Shown in pieces: positions 1 to 12,600 of a stretch of DNA of 32,689 nucleotides. The notes beneath the pieces were generated by a model that searched no databases, was not told where the DNA came from, and saw only the letters and a list, made by a program, of their open reading frames with translations. Both the position numbers and the translations under genes were made by a program. Each line of letters begins with the position of its first letter. Positions within the stretch are counted from its first letter, which is position 1. The stretch spans positions 1 to 32,689 of the forward strand of contig NW_019773727.1 in NCBI RefSeq assembly GCF_001039355.2. The letters run 5' to 3'. This stretch comes from Lingula anatina. Taxonomy: Eukaryota; Brachiopoda; Lingulata; Lingulida; Lingulidae.

Positions 1-857
1 CATGACAACTTGCATTACAGTCTCGAGTATTTATATTTTCAACATTTTAGCATATGCAGTTGAAATTACAATCATGTAAGAGAAAAGGAAAGGATTCTAA
101 AAATAAGTTTGATTGAAATGCAGCAATGGCAATGTCTCCTTAGCTGCTTACATCACATCTGCTAGACAATGTACATATGCAACATTAGTTTATGCAAAGT
201 CGGCATCAATATTCTGCAACCAAATTAACCAAACACGACACTCCGCATGCATGCAATATAGCATGCATTATTGACCTAAAATGTCAGTTGGAATATGCAG
301 TAGTTCAATGTATTGACTATGTACCATGAGGCTTCAGGTACAGACAGCCGTTATATGTGTGCCTGTAGGAAGCTCCCATCCGCCAGGTTCTAGGCTATCT
401 CTGATCATTGATTGGGGACGGAGGCAATCAGTGACATACTCTTGATAGTAGAACCTAAGGACTGTTTACACTGGGTCAACTGATGCGACCCCGGTTTGAT
501 CCAAGGCCACACAAGCCCTTTGTGAAGTCGGTCAAAGGGCAAGGTGATGCCATAGTCCAAATCATAGACATTGTCTGTGGATTAAATATATAATAGAGCT
601 AGAAACTAAATTGCTGTGGTACTATTTTCCACTGTTGCGATCCAAATTGAGTGCTAGTATAAACATGGCTGTTAATCTATGGTTTGGCACTAGTGAAACA
701 TTGCTGATTCTGTTGCAAATAAATGTGTGAATGTTTGAGCAAAGATTGTTCTCGAAACACATTGTGCTGTGATGTAAGGTGATGGGAATGAAAACCACTG
801 GTGATTAGAAATAGTTTTTCTGTGAGAAGCAAGGTGAAGGTGCAGCTGCACCAGGAA

Positions 858-883
858 TTTTTTTTTTTTTTTTTTTTTTTTTT
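858..883. repeat. Poly-T homopolymer (26 bp)
   Basis: An uninterrupted run of T. It creates a spurious lysine-rich open frame on the minus strand. It could be the poly-A tail of a minus-strand retroposed sequence, but no target-site duplication or source gene was seen. Confidence 0.9.
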
Positions 884-1508
884 CATTTTGAAAGTAAATG
901 ATGATGGCTCATGGGATAGACAGTTTTAACATCGCAGCTACTAGTGGCAACTAGACGTGGAACAGTTTGAATTTTAAGAAAACCCCACAGTTCATATCAG
1001 CCTGAAATGTGTGACATCTACAAATCACGTTTTCCTAATTGCATCTCTCCATAAGGTGTGACACGAAGGAAAATTAAGCAGGAAGTTAATGAGTGTTTGG
1101 CACGTAATTTGTGTCCTATTATGACGTAAAAGATGGGTGTTTTAATTTTAATACTTATGGAAATGTTCAGCCTCTTATAACTTGTGCAAAGTTTGATAGA
1201 ATATCAGGTTCTGTAGACAATCTTTTCATTCGAGGTCTTCAACTCTTCTAGTTAAAAAAGGTAAATTATAAATAATCTATTTTTTCATTACATGCATTTG
1301 GGAGGGTTTTCCTGTTAATCCTTTTAATCCCTCCTACAAGCAGCACTGTAATTATGCAGACCAACCTGGTAGTGATGAATGGACACTGTTGTTCTGCCCT
1401 TGGCACTTTCACCTTGGGCCTTTTAACCCTTTAACCACAGAGGTGGATATTTTCACAACATGTGTTAACTCTTTATAGAACAGCTGCTTTTGTAGATCTA
1501 TCACCCCA

Positions 1509-1708
1509 TTCTCATAGATTAGATCGACCTACATTGGATCGACCTAACTCCCTGGGGGTTCACGCTAAATAGCTGTCAGCCGGGCGGACACGAAAGTTAA
1601 TTACCCCTTAAAGCTTGTAGTAGGCGGGGACGGACACTTAAGGGGGATTATCTGACAGTAATCTAGTGAGACTCCCCGCGGTGATAGATCGATCTAAAAG
1701 TTGTGAGA
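1509..1708. repeat. Imperfect foldback (MITE-like) element
   Basis: Inverted segments include TTAGATCGA at 1519-1527 against TCGATCTAA at 1689-1697, CTGTCAG at 573-579 (+1000) against CTGACAG at 1652-1658, and CCCCTTAA at 1604-1611 against TTAAGGGG at 1638-1645, in nested order around a centre near 1608-1625. Outermost TTCTCA and TGAGAA also pair. Local GC is higher than the flanks. Spacing drift between pairs shows small indels, so it is an aged element. No transposase and no clear target-site duplication were seen. Confidence 0.55.
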
Positions 1709-2866
1709 ACAGAGCCTATCTATAATATGGCTGCAGACTACTATCCCCACTACCATATGTGTAATGTAAACCTACGAGAAATGAGGAGTTTTATACATCA
1801 GTTGGTCTGTCTAGAAGCCTGTAGCAAAGCTTAGATTAGGGGAAATATTGTCTGAGCACAGCATTGACTGAGAGCCGAGACCAGACATGTATATGATATA
1901 GAGGTTGAGTCATACTCAGCTGTGAAGAAAAGTGGAACAATGGATGTTGATTGATTGAAAAGGAAAAGCCCTGCAAGGAATGTGTTTTATCTTCTAGGTA
2001 GTATTATTTGCACTGCAAGGAAGAGGGGAGGGGGGGGGGGAGGATGTCAGCTTGCTCTGTCTCATGATACCGAGAACGAGTAAATATGTAAATATCTAAG
2101 GTTGTTGGTTTAAGGTCTGATTAGACTGATTTGTGTTTGCTCACATTCAACCATATCTGTAGGGACAGGAAATCTCTAAGGTTTTAGTTTAATATTAATT
2201 ACCTAGTACAGTAACAAGAATTATTTTGGGCAAAGCTGAATAGAATTTGGTCTTAAACTTAAAGACCAGTTTTTAGTTTAAGTTCTGTGAAACTGGCTTC
2301 TACTTATTCAACCAAGCTTACTTTACGGTCTAGTCGTCTAATCTGCATATCGCTGTCGGCACAGGTTGTGTTCTTACCGTTCATAAAGGGTATGAAGTAC
2401 TTTAAGGCATAAAGTGAGTATTAGACATTAAGTGTAGCAGTGATAAGTTTTCCAGGAAATTTACACAACAAAATTTTCCCAGAATCAGGTACATGCTCTA
2501 GCCAGAGCTGTTGGGAAAATAATAGTGTATTGCCCATTTGTTTGCCTTAAAGAGAAACCGAAACAGGAAGAATTGATAAGAAATATTATAAATGTATTCC
2601 TGATTTTGTACATATTAGTGTCAGAAACAAAAGAAATTCATATTTTTCTTTTTTTCCTTGATTGAAAATGTTTTGTTATATATATACATCTATGTGTATG
2701 GGCCCATGGTGCTTGGTCACCAATACGCCAGGCTGAAATGCAGAAAATTTTAAGCTATGAATTTGCACTTGATCCCAGTGAACACCTTTGTTTTTCCTTG
2801 CAAATTGAGTAGTTGACTTAAGGGGGGAGGGGGAGGTTGACCTGATGCCTCATTAAAGGACGACAT

Positions 2867-3145
2867 AGAGCACATTCAGGACGAATGATCTGCAGACTGA
2901 CTGATTCAACAACTAAATATGGCCGCCTCCACTTAAAAAACGATGCTGCTAATTCCCTGATGATCTCCCCGCCTCCACGCGTGCCATTGTTGCAGGGGCC
3001 GACCAATTAAACTTCTGAACAGTTTTATGGTCCGTTTGAAGACAGGGAGCTCATCAGGGAATCAGGGGCATCGCTTTTTATGTGGGATCGGCCATATTTA
3101 GCTGGCGGGTCAATTAGTCTGAGGATCATCTGTTCTGAACGTGTT
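2867..3145. repeat. Long imperfect inverted repeat with CArG-like core
   Basis: Two arms of roughly 100 bp face each other across about 80 bp. Clear pairs are CTAAATATGGCC at 2913-2924 with GGCCATATTTAG at 3090-3101, and ATTCCCTGATGA at 2952-2963 with TCATCAGGGAAT at 3051-3062; weaker matching continues outward to about 2870 and 3143. The arms have diverged at many positions but keep order and spacing. It may be a decayed non-autonomous DNA transposon or a palindromic regulatory element. No coding potential is recognisable inside. Confidence 0.65.
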
Positions 3146-5443
3146 CATACTGGGTACAGAAACATTGCATGGATAATCAAGTGATTGTGGTTGGGCACAT
3201 TTTTGGTCTGTCATGTCTGGGAAGTTTTTCCTGGTGAGGAAACATTGACTACAGCACGTTGCATATGTAGATAGATGTTTTATATAACAGCAGCCATCCC
3301 TGTGAATAAAAACAGACAGTTGAGCAAAATAAAAACATGCTTTGACATTCTTTTTTATAAGGAGTAGAGAGATGTTGTCCAGGAATAATGTATAAGTTTA
3401 GATGATTAACCATTTAGTTGCGTCATTTAGACATAAATAATTTTTTGTCGCTTTCAAGAAATCAATTTGGTCTTTGAGGTCTAAGAGTGCTAGGTTTTGC
3501 GTCAATGTTACCGTTATGGGCTTTGAATAATGGAGGCCATTCACTGTGAAGAGAGGGATGCACCAGTAAAGATCTTGAATTAGAATTTCCCTTTTGCACT
3601 TCAGATAAATGTTAGCTTATGTCAGATGCTGTCTGAGGTGCTTGATGTAGACTGTTCAATATGTCATCTCTCTTCACTGCTAGCCAGTCAATATTCATGT
3701 GTTCTGATTGTTTAAAATACAGCTTGTTAAGCAAATTCTGAGAGCCTGGACCTCCAGTCACCTGACAAAAAAAATGTAGCACCTTTTAATCCAATCCTCT
3801 GAGCTCTCAAGGTGTTAATTAAAATGGTATTTAGAGTTGAATTGGTCAAGTAAGCTTGTTTATTAAGAATAACTTGATTATGTGACCATTTTTACTCACC
3901 GAGATGTTGAACGCACTGTACTTGAAATCCATTATCTGATAATTATTCTGTTGCTAGCCAGTGTGGCACATTAGCAAGTTATATAAGTGGATTTATGTAT
4001 ATATTATTTGAGTTGAAGACCAGAGATCATATTTTTCTGCACCTTTTTGGCCTTTAGAGTTAAGTGGGTCATGCAGGATAATGCTGTGAAATTAAATTCC
4101 ATTAAAAAGGCAAACACAGTAAAGATGGCCACACATGTTTTAACTGCATTTTGTTAATTTTCTCACACTTTCTGATGAATAATGGACGAAACAGACAGGC
4201 AGGTGTCATCATGTGGTGGGTTCCCATGAAAGAAAGACCTTGGTAATGTAGAAACCATTACTTTGTTATTGAAAAAATGAATGTTGTGAGAAAGCAGGTT
4301 GAAAAGGACTTAAAAGATGGGCCCATTTATCAGGAGTGCCTAGTTATAAACAGGTTTGAGTAGTACTTATGTGTATGTTAGTGATGGTTTACAAGTTGGA
4401 CGATAGCCAGGGACCCGCCCACTCATCCATACTTGTTTCCATACAGGGGTCAAAAACTAGGTCACTGTCTTCATGCAGTGGAGCTTAGTTCACTCTAGGA
4501 ACTTACAACAAAAAATTATGTAAATTTAAGACTGGTTTAAGTGTTAGTCCACTTTGTCCCCAGATGAATCATTAGTTGTCAGCTATTCAATGAGAAATTA
4601 TTGACAGTTTTTAATTTTAAACATGTAAACTCACTATGTAGACCAAAAAATTACTATTTTAGAGGTGTGTTTTAGCCCAGACTAATCATGTGGACTAAAC
4701 GTTACGACCGACTTTTAAATTCACTGTTCATTTTGCGAAAGTGACCCTTGATTTTTTGTTCAGTTTGTAGTTCATCTAGGCACAAATACCCTCATCTGCC
4801 ATTCATATCTCAATTTACTTCACAAAAGACCCAAGTCACGTGGTAGCCACATTTGAGTGCATTGGCATAATTTATCGTTGTGCAACATGCATGCTCAGAG
4901 GCCTTTGGTATACTTTTTTGTTGACTCATTGTTGAAAAAATTATGACCTTTTCTATTAACTATATGGAAAATGGTGGATCTTGGCTCTTTTATATCTGTT
5001 CCTTGAACGAAGGTTAAACTGAAGTGCTGTAGGCTTTTTACCAGGAGATTTGCTAAGATGGGTCTGCCTGCATGCATTTTAGGCCCATATTGCATAAAAT
5101 AATGTTCATATGCTTTTAAATAACTATCAACAAAATGAGTTGAAAACGAGCTTGTTTGATTACCTTTTAATGTAGCATTGCATATTTTGTCACAGGTACA
5201 GCCTCGACTAAAAATAAATTGGGCAACATTTGCCGCTATCTCTATCTATATAAATATCTTGCCATTCTATGATGAGCCTTTGTGGTATGCAGAATTTACT
5301 AGAAGACTCTGGAAGCTAGAGATCTGATGCTCCTTGGCACTTATCTCAACACAAACCTGGAGGTAGTGGTTATAGAGTAGGGTATCATTACATACAGTAT
5401 GCTATCAGCAATATGTGTAGTTATGATCTAAGTAGGTCATGTG

Positions 5444-5466
5444 CCCCCCCCCCCCTCCTCCTCCTC
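5444..5466. repeat. Poly-C / CTC simple repeat
   Basis: A run of twelve C bases followed by CTC trinucleotide repeats. Simple sequence only. Confidence 0.85.
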
Positions 5467-7358
5467 TATCACTTGTTTCCAGCATCACTTCCTGATCAAT
5501 CCAAAACCTAACATATAGGTATGTGTGGTGTCTTCAATTTCCCCAAGCTTTGTGAATTAAATTTTTGTTTTATAGATTGATGATATTAGATTAAATAAGG
5601 TTGTGAAAGTATGCCTCATCTTCTTGATAGCATTTGTGAATGGTTACTTTCACTACTTGAAGTCTGTGTCTGTTCACCAGAAAATCGGATCATTTGTAGA
5701 TAATGATTTGTGTACATACCTTAGTCATGTTTCAGTGTTAATTATCTCTAAACATTTTCACTGCCTCACTCTGGTGTATGAGTCTGAATAAAGAAATACA
5801 TACACGTTCTTAGACCATATCTGTTTCTAGTGGTTACTAGAACAAGCCTGAAAACAGCAAAAAAATCAATTGAACACATTGCTCATTGACGTAGTTCTAA
5901 CCAGAGAATCCCGCTCCCTTCCTCACGCATTGTTTTTTTATTGCATGATCCCACATTTTTTGGGCTGTTTTCCATTATGTCTTTGTAGTATCTCATGGTT
6001 GAGTTAGAGACAGTTTTTAAAAAATTGGCCAAAATAAGGACAGATGGTGCTGGAATTTGTCCTCTAGATGAGAAGATGTGTGAATACTTAGTAAATACTG
6101 ATGATATTAGTAGTTTGAGCCCAAAATGGGACGTTGTTATATTTGCCAGCTCCCTGCACCACATATTTTTAGAAAGAAAATACGAGTTATAAGATCAGGA
6201 GGAGAGGTAAAGTCTTGAAAGATGTATTATTTTATGACATATCGCAGTTTAGATAATATTGAAATTAAGGCTAGGTGATATGATATGAATTACTTAGGGT
6301 CAGCTGCATAATATTTCAGACTAGAAGAACTTGGCAGGTTGCCCAGGCTTGCATAACTTGGATTTCATATTTTTATCATTTTATAACACTGTATTTTATT
6401 TGTCTGAGAATGCAAAACATGAAAAGTCTTGTTGTTTTTGATGTGGTCTTGGTTTCATAAGCATGTTCTAACTTAAAACCAGCATGACCTCGGTTTTATG
6501 TTTTGTCTGTTTTTGTGTGAAGATTTACAAGGGAAAATAAATTTAATTCCTGAAAAAAAAGGACATACAGACAGTCTGTGAAGACTTGCATATATATATA
6601 TTGATTTAAGCTGTCAGAGTCATCTTAAAGTACACTTAAAGACAAAAATAGGTACTCAACTGCTGAGATTATTTGACAAAGTTACATTATTCACGTAGAA
6701 TTTTCAAGCCAGTATTGAGACATTTAAAGCCCCATGTGCAGACATTAGCATATGTCTGATCACACTGACACCAGTGCGTCTATATTAGTCTGAGTCAACC
6801 CAGCTGTGAATGTGTTTTTAGCTTGCCTTGGATGTATAAATTATATATTTTAGTGTACTGTAATAGTACATCTGCATTTGCTGAAAGTGGGCTGTATGTG
6901 GTACGTGGTATGCTGTAGTACACGTTCCAGTCCCCACAACCTAGTGTTATTGACCAAGGTGGGGGAGTTGCTATAATAGAAAAGTAAACAATGTATTTAC
7001 CTATTCCCGTTTTGTCAATGCGCCTTCAGTCTGCATAGCCAGCCATGGAGTTTGTTCAGCGAGACGTTACCTGGTGATTGAAGCACATTGTTAGGTTTAA
7101 AAAGACTGCTATTGAACAGAACTGCCCTTTGGCACTGGATCCTTGTGTGTGGACCAGGGGAAGGCTTGCTGACCAAGTAACTGGACAAGTCCCCTGTGAT
7201 TTTGCAATGGGACCAAGAACAAAATTCTGAAATGTTTTTCGTGCAATTTTCATACCCAAAGAGATGTGAATTTATTATAGTGTATATCCCTGTTGCCTTT
7301 TGGCACTGTGTTTAGAAGATTGTATGGTTGTATTGTAATTATTGTTTTTGTTTAATTC

Positions 7359-7361
<3 letters not shown>

Positions 7362-7432
<71 letters not shown>
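7362..7432. repeat. (TA)n microsatellite, about 71 bp
   Basis: Perfect alternating T and A over about 35 repeat units. It produces an artificial Tyr-Ile repeat frame on the minus strand that should not be annotated. Length is likely polymorphic. Confidence 0.95.
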
Positions 7433-7434
<2 letters not shown>

Positions 7435-7795
7435 TGCTGCTGATGCAAAATGAAGTTCATATTACATTAACCATAGCCCCACCACTCTCCTTCACAACTA
7501 CAATAGAACCTCACGTAGGTCTGCCAAAACAACTATATCTGCTCAAGGATCACACAGCAACTCTTGCAATCGCAATCATACAGTTATTAAACGTAGCAAT
7601 TTTTTCCAAGTGCTATGTTGTTATTTGCATCTGTAAGTGACTTTACAGCAGAAATGCCGTTTCCTACTTAACTTCTAGGGTTTGGTAGTGAAGTTATTGA
7701 ACTGTACAGAGGAAATGAGTCATTTTTGTAGAAGCTAAGAATAACTTGCATGAATTGATGAACATGAAAAAATATTATTTGGGAAGCTCCCGAGT

Positions 7796-7796
<1 letters not shown>

Positions 7797-7845
<49 letters not shown>

Positions 7846-7850
7846 GAGGA
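7797..7850. repeat. (AG)n microsatellite grading into GGA repeats
   Basis: About 23 AG dinucleotides followed by three GGA-type trinucleotides. Purine-only strand, inside the presumed KANSL1 intron. Confidence 0.95.
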
Positions 7851-8719
7851 CTTATTGAAATTTTAGTGAAAGGTCCATGCCTGTTAACCGCATCAAAATC
7901 ATACGGGTTCGGTTAGATGAAGTGTTTACTTGCAAAGGTAATATTGTGGGTTTTATGGAAGTTAACCACAAAACACTTTTTTCTTTTCAATCATACTGGC
8001 AGAAAATAAAAAGAAAGAATTGATAAATAAAAATGTCTGCAGAAATTACTTCTAACTATTTTGCAAGAAGTTCAGAGGTTTCTACTTATGGATTGCCTAA
8101 AATATACTGGAGGCCAGGTTGATGATCCATATGTGATCTAGGGGTTAAAGATTGCTGCTGTTCTACATTCAGCTTCTTGGTATTTTATCCAGCTTTGAAA
8201 TTACTTTTCTTTTCCTTTTCCTTGGCGATTTCTCAGGATTCCGAAAGGAATTGTCAGCACAAGAAGGTCAAAACCATAAAAATTCTTCTTATGTGAAGCC
8301 TTGTATCAGTTAGTGAACCAATCCAATCTCATGAACATGTATAAGATCAACTTGTTTTTGTGGTTAAACGGCAGTAACCAAGGGTGATATCCTTGTAGCG
8401 TGCTATTTCTAGATGTAATGACATAAAAGATTTATAGGGATTTCAACCTTGGCAATACAATCAGATTATAACTTAATAGATATTTTTAAGGGAAATGGGT
8501 TTTTCATCATTTCTTAAAAAGAAAATTGTTTTGTTTATAAGTGTTGAAGTGAAGATGTGTTCACATTTCCATGGTAAATGTCTGTATAAATATTTTCTTT
8601 CCTAGCTTCTTAAATCACATTTCTTTTGGAAAAGCTTTAAGAAAAAAGAACATAGATTAGCAGAATTTTCTTAATAATGAATATTGAAATATTAAATGAA
8701 TGTTGTTGTTTGTTTGCAG

Positions 8720-9615
8720 ACACAGGCGGGGAGAATGGAAGTGGGCCGCAGAGCGCTCCTCGATAGCATCAAGATGGACGTGGCTGCAGGCACAAGTGTC
8801 AGACCTGGAATACCGCATACGCCAGCAGAACGATATCTATCGTCAGATCAGGGCCGCAAAAGGGCAGGTTGTCCTTGGTGAGACACCTCAACCCGAAGAT
8901 CTCATGGTTAGATATCGCCCCTCAAGGACAGGAGGGAAAAAGCTTTCTCCTATCGAGGCCAAGATCGCAGATATTGAGAAGCGCAATGAAATGTCACCGT
9001 GCAATCTATCAACTCTGCTCAATAATATAGACAAGCAGTCGTCAAAGTTGACACAGTCTCTTGGCAACTGTTACTCTCCTATCCAGGCTAGCCCGCTTGC
9101 TGCCACCACTGCAGCAACGGCAACATCATCAACAGCAGCAGCGGGAGCAGCACCCTCTGTATCTTCGTCTGTGTCTTCAGGAAAACATAGTCCTGCCAAA
9201 CCTAACGGTGTTCTATCACCCTGTGGCGCTCAACCTGCCAGTTCTTCAGAAACTGAAACTGACAGTAGTGGTAAAAAAGTGAAGGCAGGAGACTCCTCTA
9301 CCCCTCAGGGACTGGCCACCCACTCCCCGGTTGGTTCGCCAAATCTCGATGCCACTTGCCAAGCGGCACGCTGTCGCCCTGTCAAAAGCTATAGAAAGAG
9401 GAAGTTACTGCGAACCTTCGGTGTGCATCACTTGAATCGTAAAGCTGCGCGGTTGTCGACGGTGACGTGTCATTGTTACCCTCCAACGACCAGTTGTTCT
9501 TTGTGTGGTGGACGGTACAACAATGTCCAGTCCATTGACCAGTACACCATGCCAGTGCCGGAGAGAGTGGCTCTACTTGACCATTCATACCATGCTGTCT
9601 TGTCGTTCTCGCACG
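8720..9615 (+). CDS. KANSL1: KANSL1 coding exon A (coiled-coil/WDR5-binding segment)
   Basis: The acceptor is TTTGCAG at 8713-8719 and the donor is GTAAGT at 9616. The exon begins with the third base of a codon and ends after the first base of the next, covering 298 full codons. It opens with a Trp-rich helical block ([17 protein letters not shown]), continues through a low-complexity Ala/Ser/Thr linker at about 9085-9260, then a probable WDR5 'Win'-type site AARCRP with the central Arg at 9369-9371, a basic patch, and a C-x-C...C-x2-C cluster at about 9472-9508. The last codons encode [14 protein letters not shown]. Methionines within the track near 8700 are intronic and not real starts. Confidence 0.92.
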
Positions 9616-12600
9616 GTAAGTATCTTAGAAAAACTCCCATCTTTTGCTTGTCCATATGTTTACTTGCTTATTCATTGGTCTGTTTGACAAATCATTGCGT
9701 TAGGTAATGCGTCTCTGTTGAAACATCCTGGTATTGATCGCTAGTCACTTTTGATGCGCGTCTAAGAGGATATTTTTCTGTTTGGCTCTATTTAGCTAAT
9801 TTATAGCTTTTTTTCCTGATCTGAATAAGGACTAATTCTTCTACAAATAAGAAAGGTTCGGCCTAAGAAATTGCTTCTTATAAATTCCAAATTGAAGAAA
9901 GATTGTTTACTCTTCAAATAGAATTTGCATAACAACAGGTCTACTAATTTCAACCCGTGAGTTGAAAGGTATCTACAAATGCTTTGCTGAAAAAAATATT
10001 CCCAGTTTTGAACATGTTGGAAAACTGTCATCATTGTTTTCATCTGCATATTCTTAACATAAAGACGGATAATGCAGATCTAAGGTTAAAATGTGAGGGA
10101 GCACTGGGATACATAATCTGAGTTGTGGCATTTAAGAAATACACTTCGAGCTGCTCACATTCCTGTAAGCTGAGAATACCAGGCCAAGCTTATGTGTATA
10201 GAACATTCCTCACCAGACTCTTATAAGTTATAGTAAATGTTATTTGGTGGGTCTAAGCTTCTCTAATCTGTAATGTTTTGCCAGTGCCAGATACCATCTT
10301 TTCTTAAGATAAAACAAGCTTTTACAAGTGTGCTGGTGCAGATTTATTTTACAGTACATCAAGACATAAGATTGAGGAAAAGATTATCAAAAGAAGACAA
10401 ATTAAGAATGAAAAGGGTTTTGTTTCTTTTTTTGATGATCCCAAAAATATATTTGATGCAAATTGGTTCCTTATTTTCTTTCATATTTTGTCAAACTGCC
10501 TGACATCTAGGTCACCGGGCAACTTGGTGCAAAAATCTGACAACAGCAAAGGACCTTTGTTGTCAGTTATAAATAAGATGGCTTGAGGCCTTGAAATATA
10601 GAAGGGCAGTATTTGAACTCTGGGTGGCATCTTATTAAGACGGGAACTCTTTAATGGAAAGATTATCTATTAAGATCCTTCAGTATATTACACCCAGTGA
10701 CCTTGACTTTCTTGAAAGTTTTGTTAATATTTGGTATTGACTTCTTTGTAAATGGTTGGCATATTGGTTGTGTCCTATCAGGATAGCAACAAAGTAATAT
10801 GTGAGTGAGAAGTTTTATTGGAATTATTGAAGCATGTCATAAACTACAGACACTATGTATTTAAAACTACCCATGAAAGGGAGAGAAAGAGAGAAAAAAT
10901 CTCTGTAACAACCTTGAACTATTACCTCAATACTGAATAAATAACTCTCAGTTCACACTGGTGGTGGTAGAAGAAAAGCTGTTTGGAATGTTTGTAGAAT
11001 TTGAATGGCTGCTCAATAATGAAAATAGATCTCATAGATGTTTGCTTAGTGCAAGTCATGACAGGTCAAGCCAATGCCCCCCCTCCCCTCCCAAGTCCCC
11101 CTTTGACTGAAATATACCAGTGACAAAATATTCAGGCGCAGTATTGATTGGGTGACAAAGTTATCATTCATGTGATGGTGAAATTCTCCAGAAATTATTA
11201 TTTCATCAAGGAAATCTCTCCGTGAGAGTTCACATGAAAGAAAAAAAAGATATAAAAGCTGCCCCCTTTCTGATCTCGGTATTGATTTAATAATTGTTCA
11301 CTTAATATTCGACAGCCAAAGAAGTCAGTATGGTATTTGATTCTCCTTTTTACTTCTGGTCTCTTCTTAAGTAAATAAAGAATTTTTGATTCACTTTTTC
11401 TACCTTTGGCATAACTCCCATTTCAATAAGAGAATGATTGCTTTTTCTCCTCCTGAATTAGGTACAAATGAACCTTTTTCTATTCATTTTGAAAACGTCA
11501 ATATAATGTGGGATTAACCCTTTGGTTGTTCTAGCTTTGAGTACATATGGAGAATGCTGTATTAACTCTTTGACCTCGACACTTGTTAATGGATAATTGA
11601 TGGAGATTTATTTACTGTAAGAATTTGAATTAAAAGTTGGTCTTGACTACAAGATAAAAAATTTTAGACAAGTTTGACCCAAGATTCGTCAGCTTACCTG
11701 TCAAGACAACATTTGAAAAAATTATTTTCTCTATTGAAATTTGGTTGTATGTTTCCATTGGTTAACATAATTGAGATTCACCACTGATGGGATCTGATCA
11801 AAAATGGTTATGTAGAAATGTTATCTGGAATTACAAAGTCATTGTGTTATTGAATATAAAAATGTCAGCAGAATCCGTTTTCACTGGAAACATGATTTTA
11901 ATGTGTAAGTTTTAAGTGTGGTTTGTTCATACACGTTTCTTAGAAGGATATTTGTTTTCTTTTGGTTCTTTTTACCTGCTACAATTACAAGGGTTTTTTT
12001 TTTTTTTCTTACAGAATCCTGTTTTTCTTAAATTCACTGCAATGCTACTGCACTGTTAACCCTATGTAGCCTCATTACAAATAAAGCTATGTAAAAGATA
12101 CAGTCACACAGGCAGTCTATAATATTGTACTTATATTTCTGCATTATGTGTTTTAAGTAGAAAATAATATTGTTATTTAATAGAAATACTTACATGTAAA
12201 AATACAAATCTGTGGTTGTGTTTTGACATAATCCCCACACACCATTATTACTAATGTTACTGTGTTACATAGAGGTGATAAGATTGACATTGCCTATTAT
12301 GCTGTTGACAAAGAGTATGTTTTATAAAAGGGCAGGTTATTCACGACTAGATTTTAGTAAAATAGAAGCAGTTTCAACGAAAAAAAAAAAAAAAAGGAGG
12401 GGTTGCTCATATTAGTACGAGACTTGCCCATGTATCACTTAAATTTTTTACCCCAGATTTAAAAAGTTGGCAAAATTGGGACATTTGTCATCTGAAAAGC
12501 AGTAGAAAGGTGGGTGCCACTGGGTGAGGTTTGGAGGGGGTAGCAACCAAACATCTAATTGCTGTTATTAATAGTAAAACTGTTTTCATATTACTTAAAA

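Larger units (their letters stand above)
1..8719. other. Non-coding region upstream of first visible KANSL1 exon
   Basis: No convincing exon was found on either strand in these 8.7 kb. Open frames are short, start inside simple repeats or lack splice signals and recognisable motifs. Because the exon at 8720 opens with an AG acceptor and in phase (one base completing a codon), at least one upstream KANSL1 coding exon must exist, so part or all of this stretch is probably a KANSL1 intron. It contains two imperfect foldback repeats (about 1509-1708 and 2867-3145), a poly-T run, a poly-C/CTC tract, a long AT microsatellite and a GA microsatellite, each listed separately. Confidence 0.6.

Noticed and set aside
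677-886. Lysine-tract protein on the minus strand
   Set aside because: Starts in the poly-T run; no family features.
7275-7460. Tyr-Ile repeat protein on the minus strand
   Set aside because: Pure translation of the TA microsatellite.
8696-8881. Short frame overlapping the start of KANSL1 exon A
   Set aside because: Alternative frame of a well-supported exon; its start lies before the splice acceptor.
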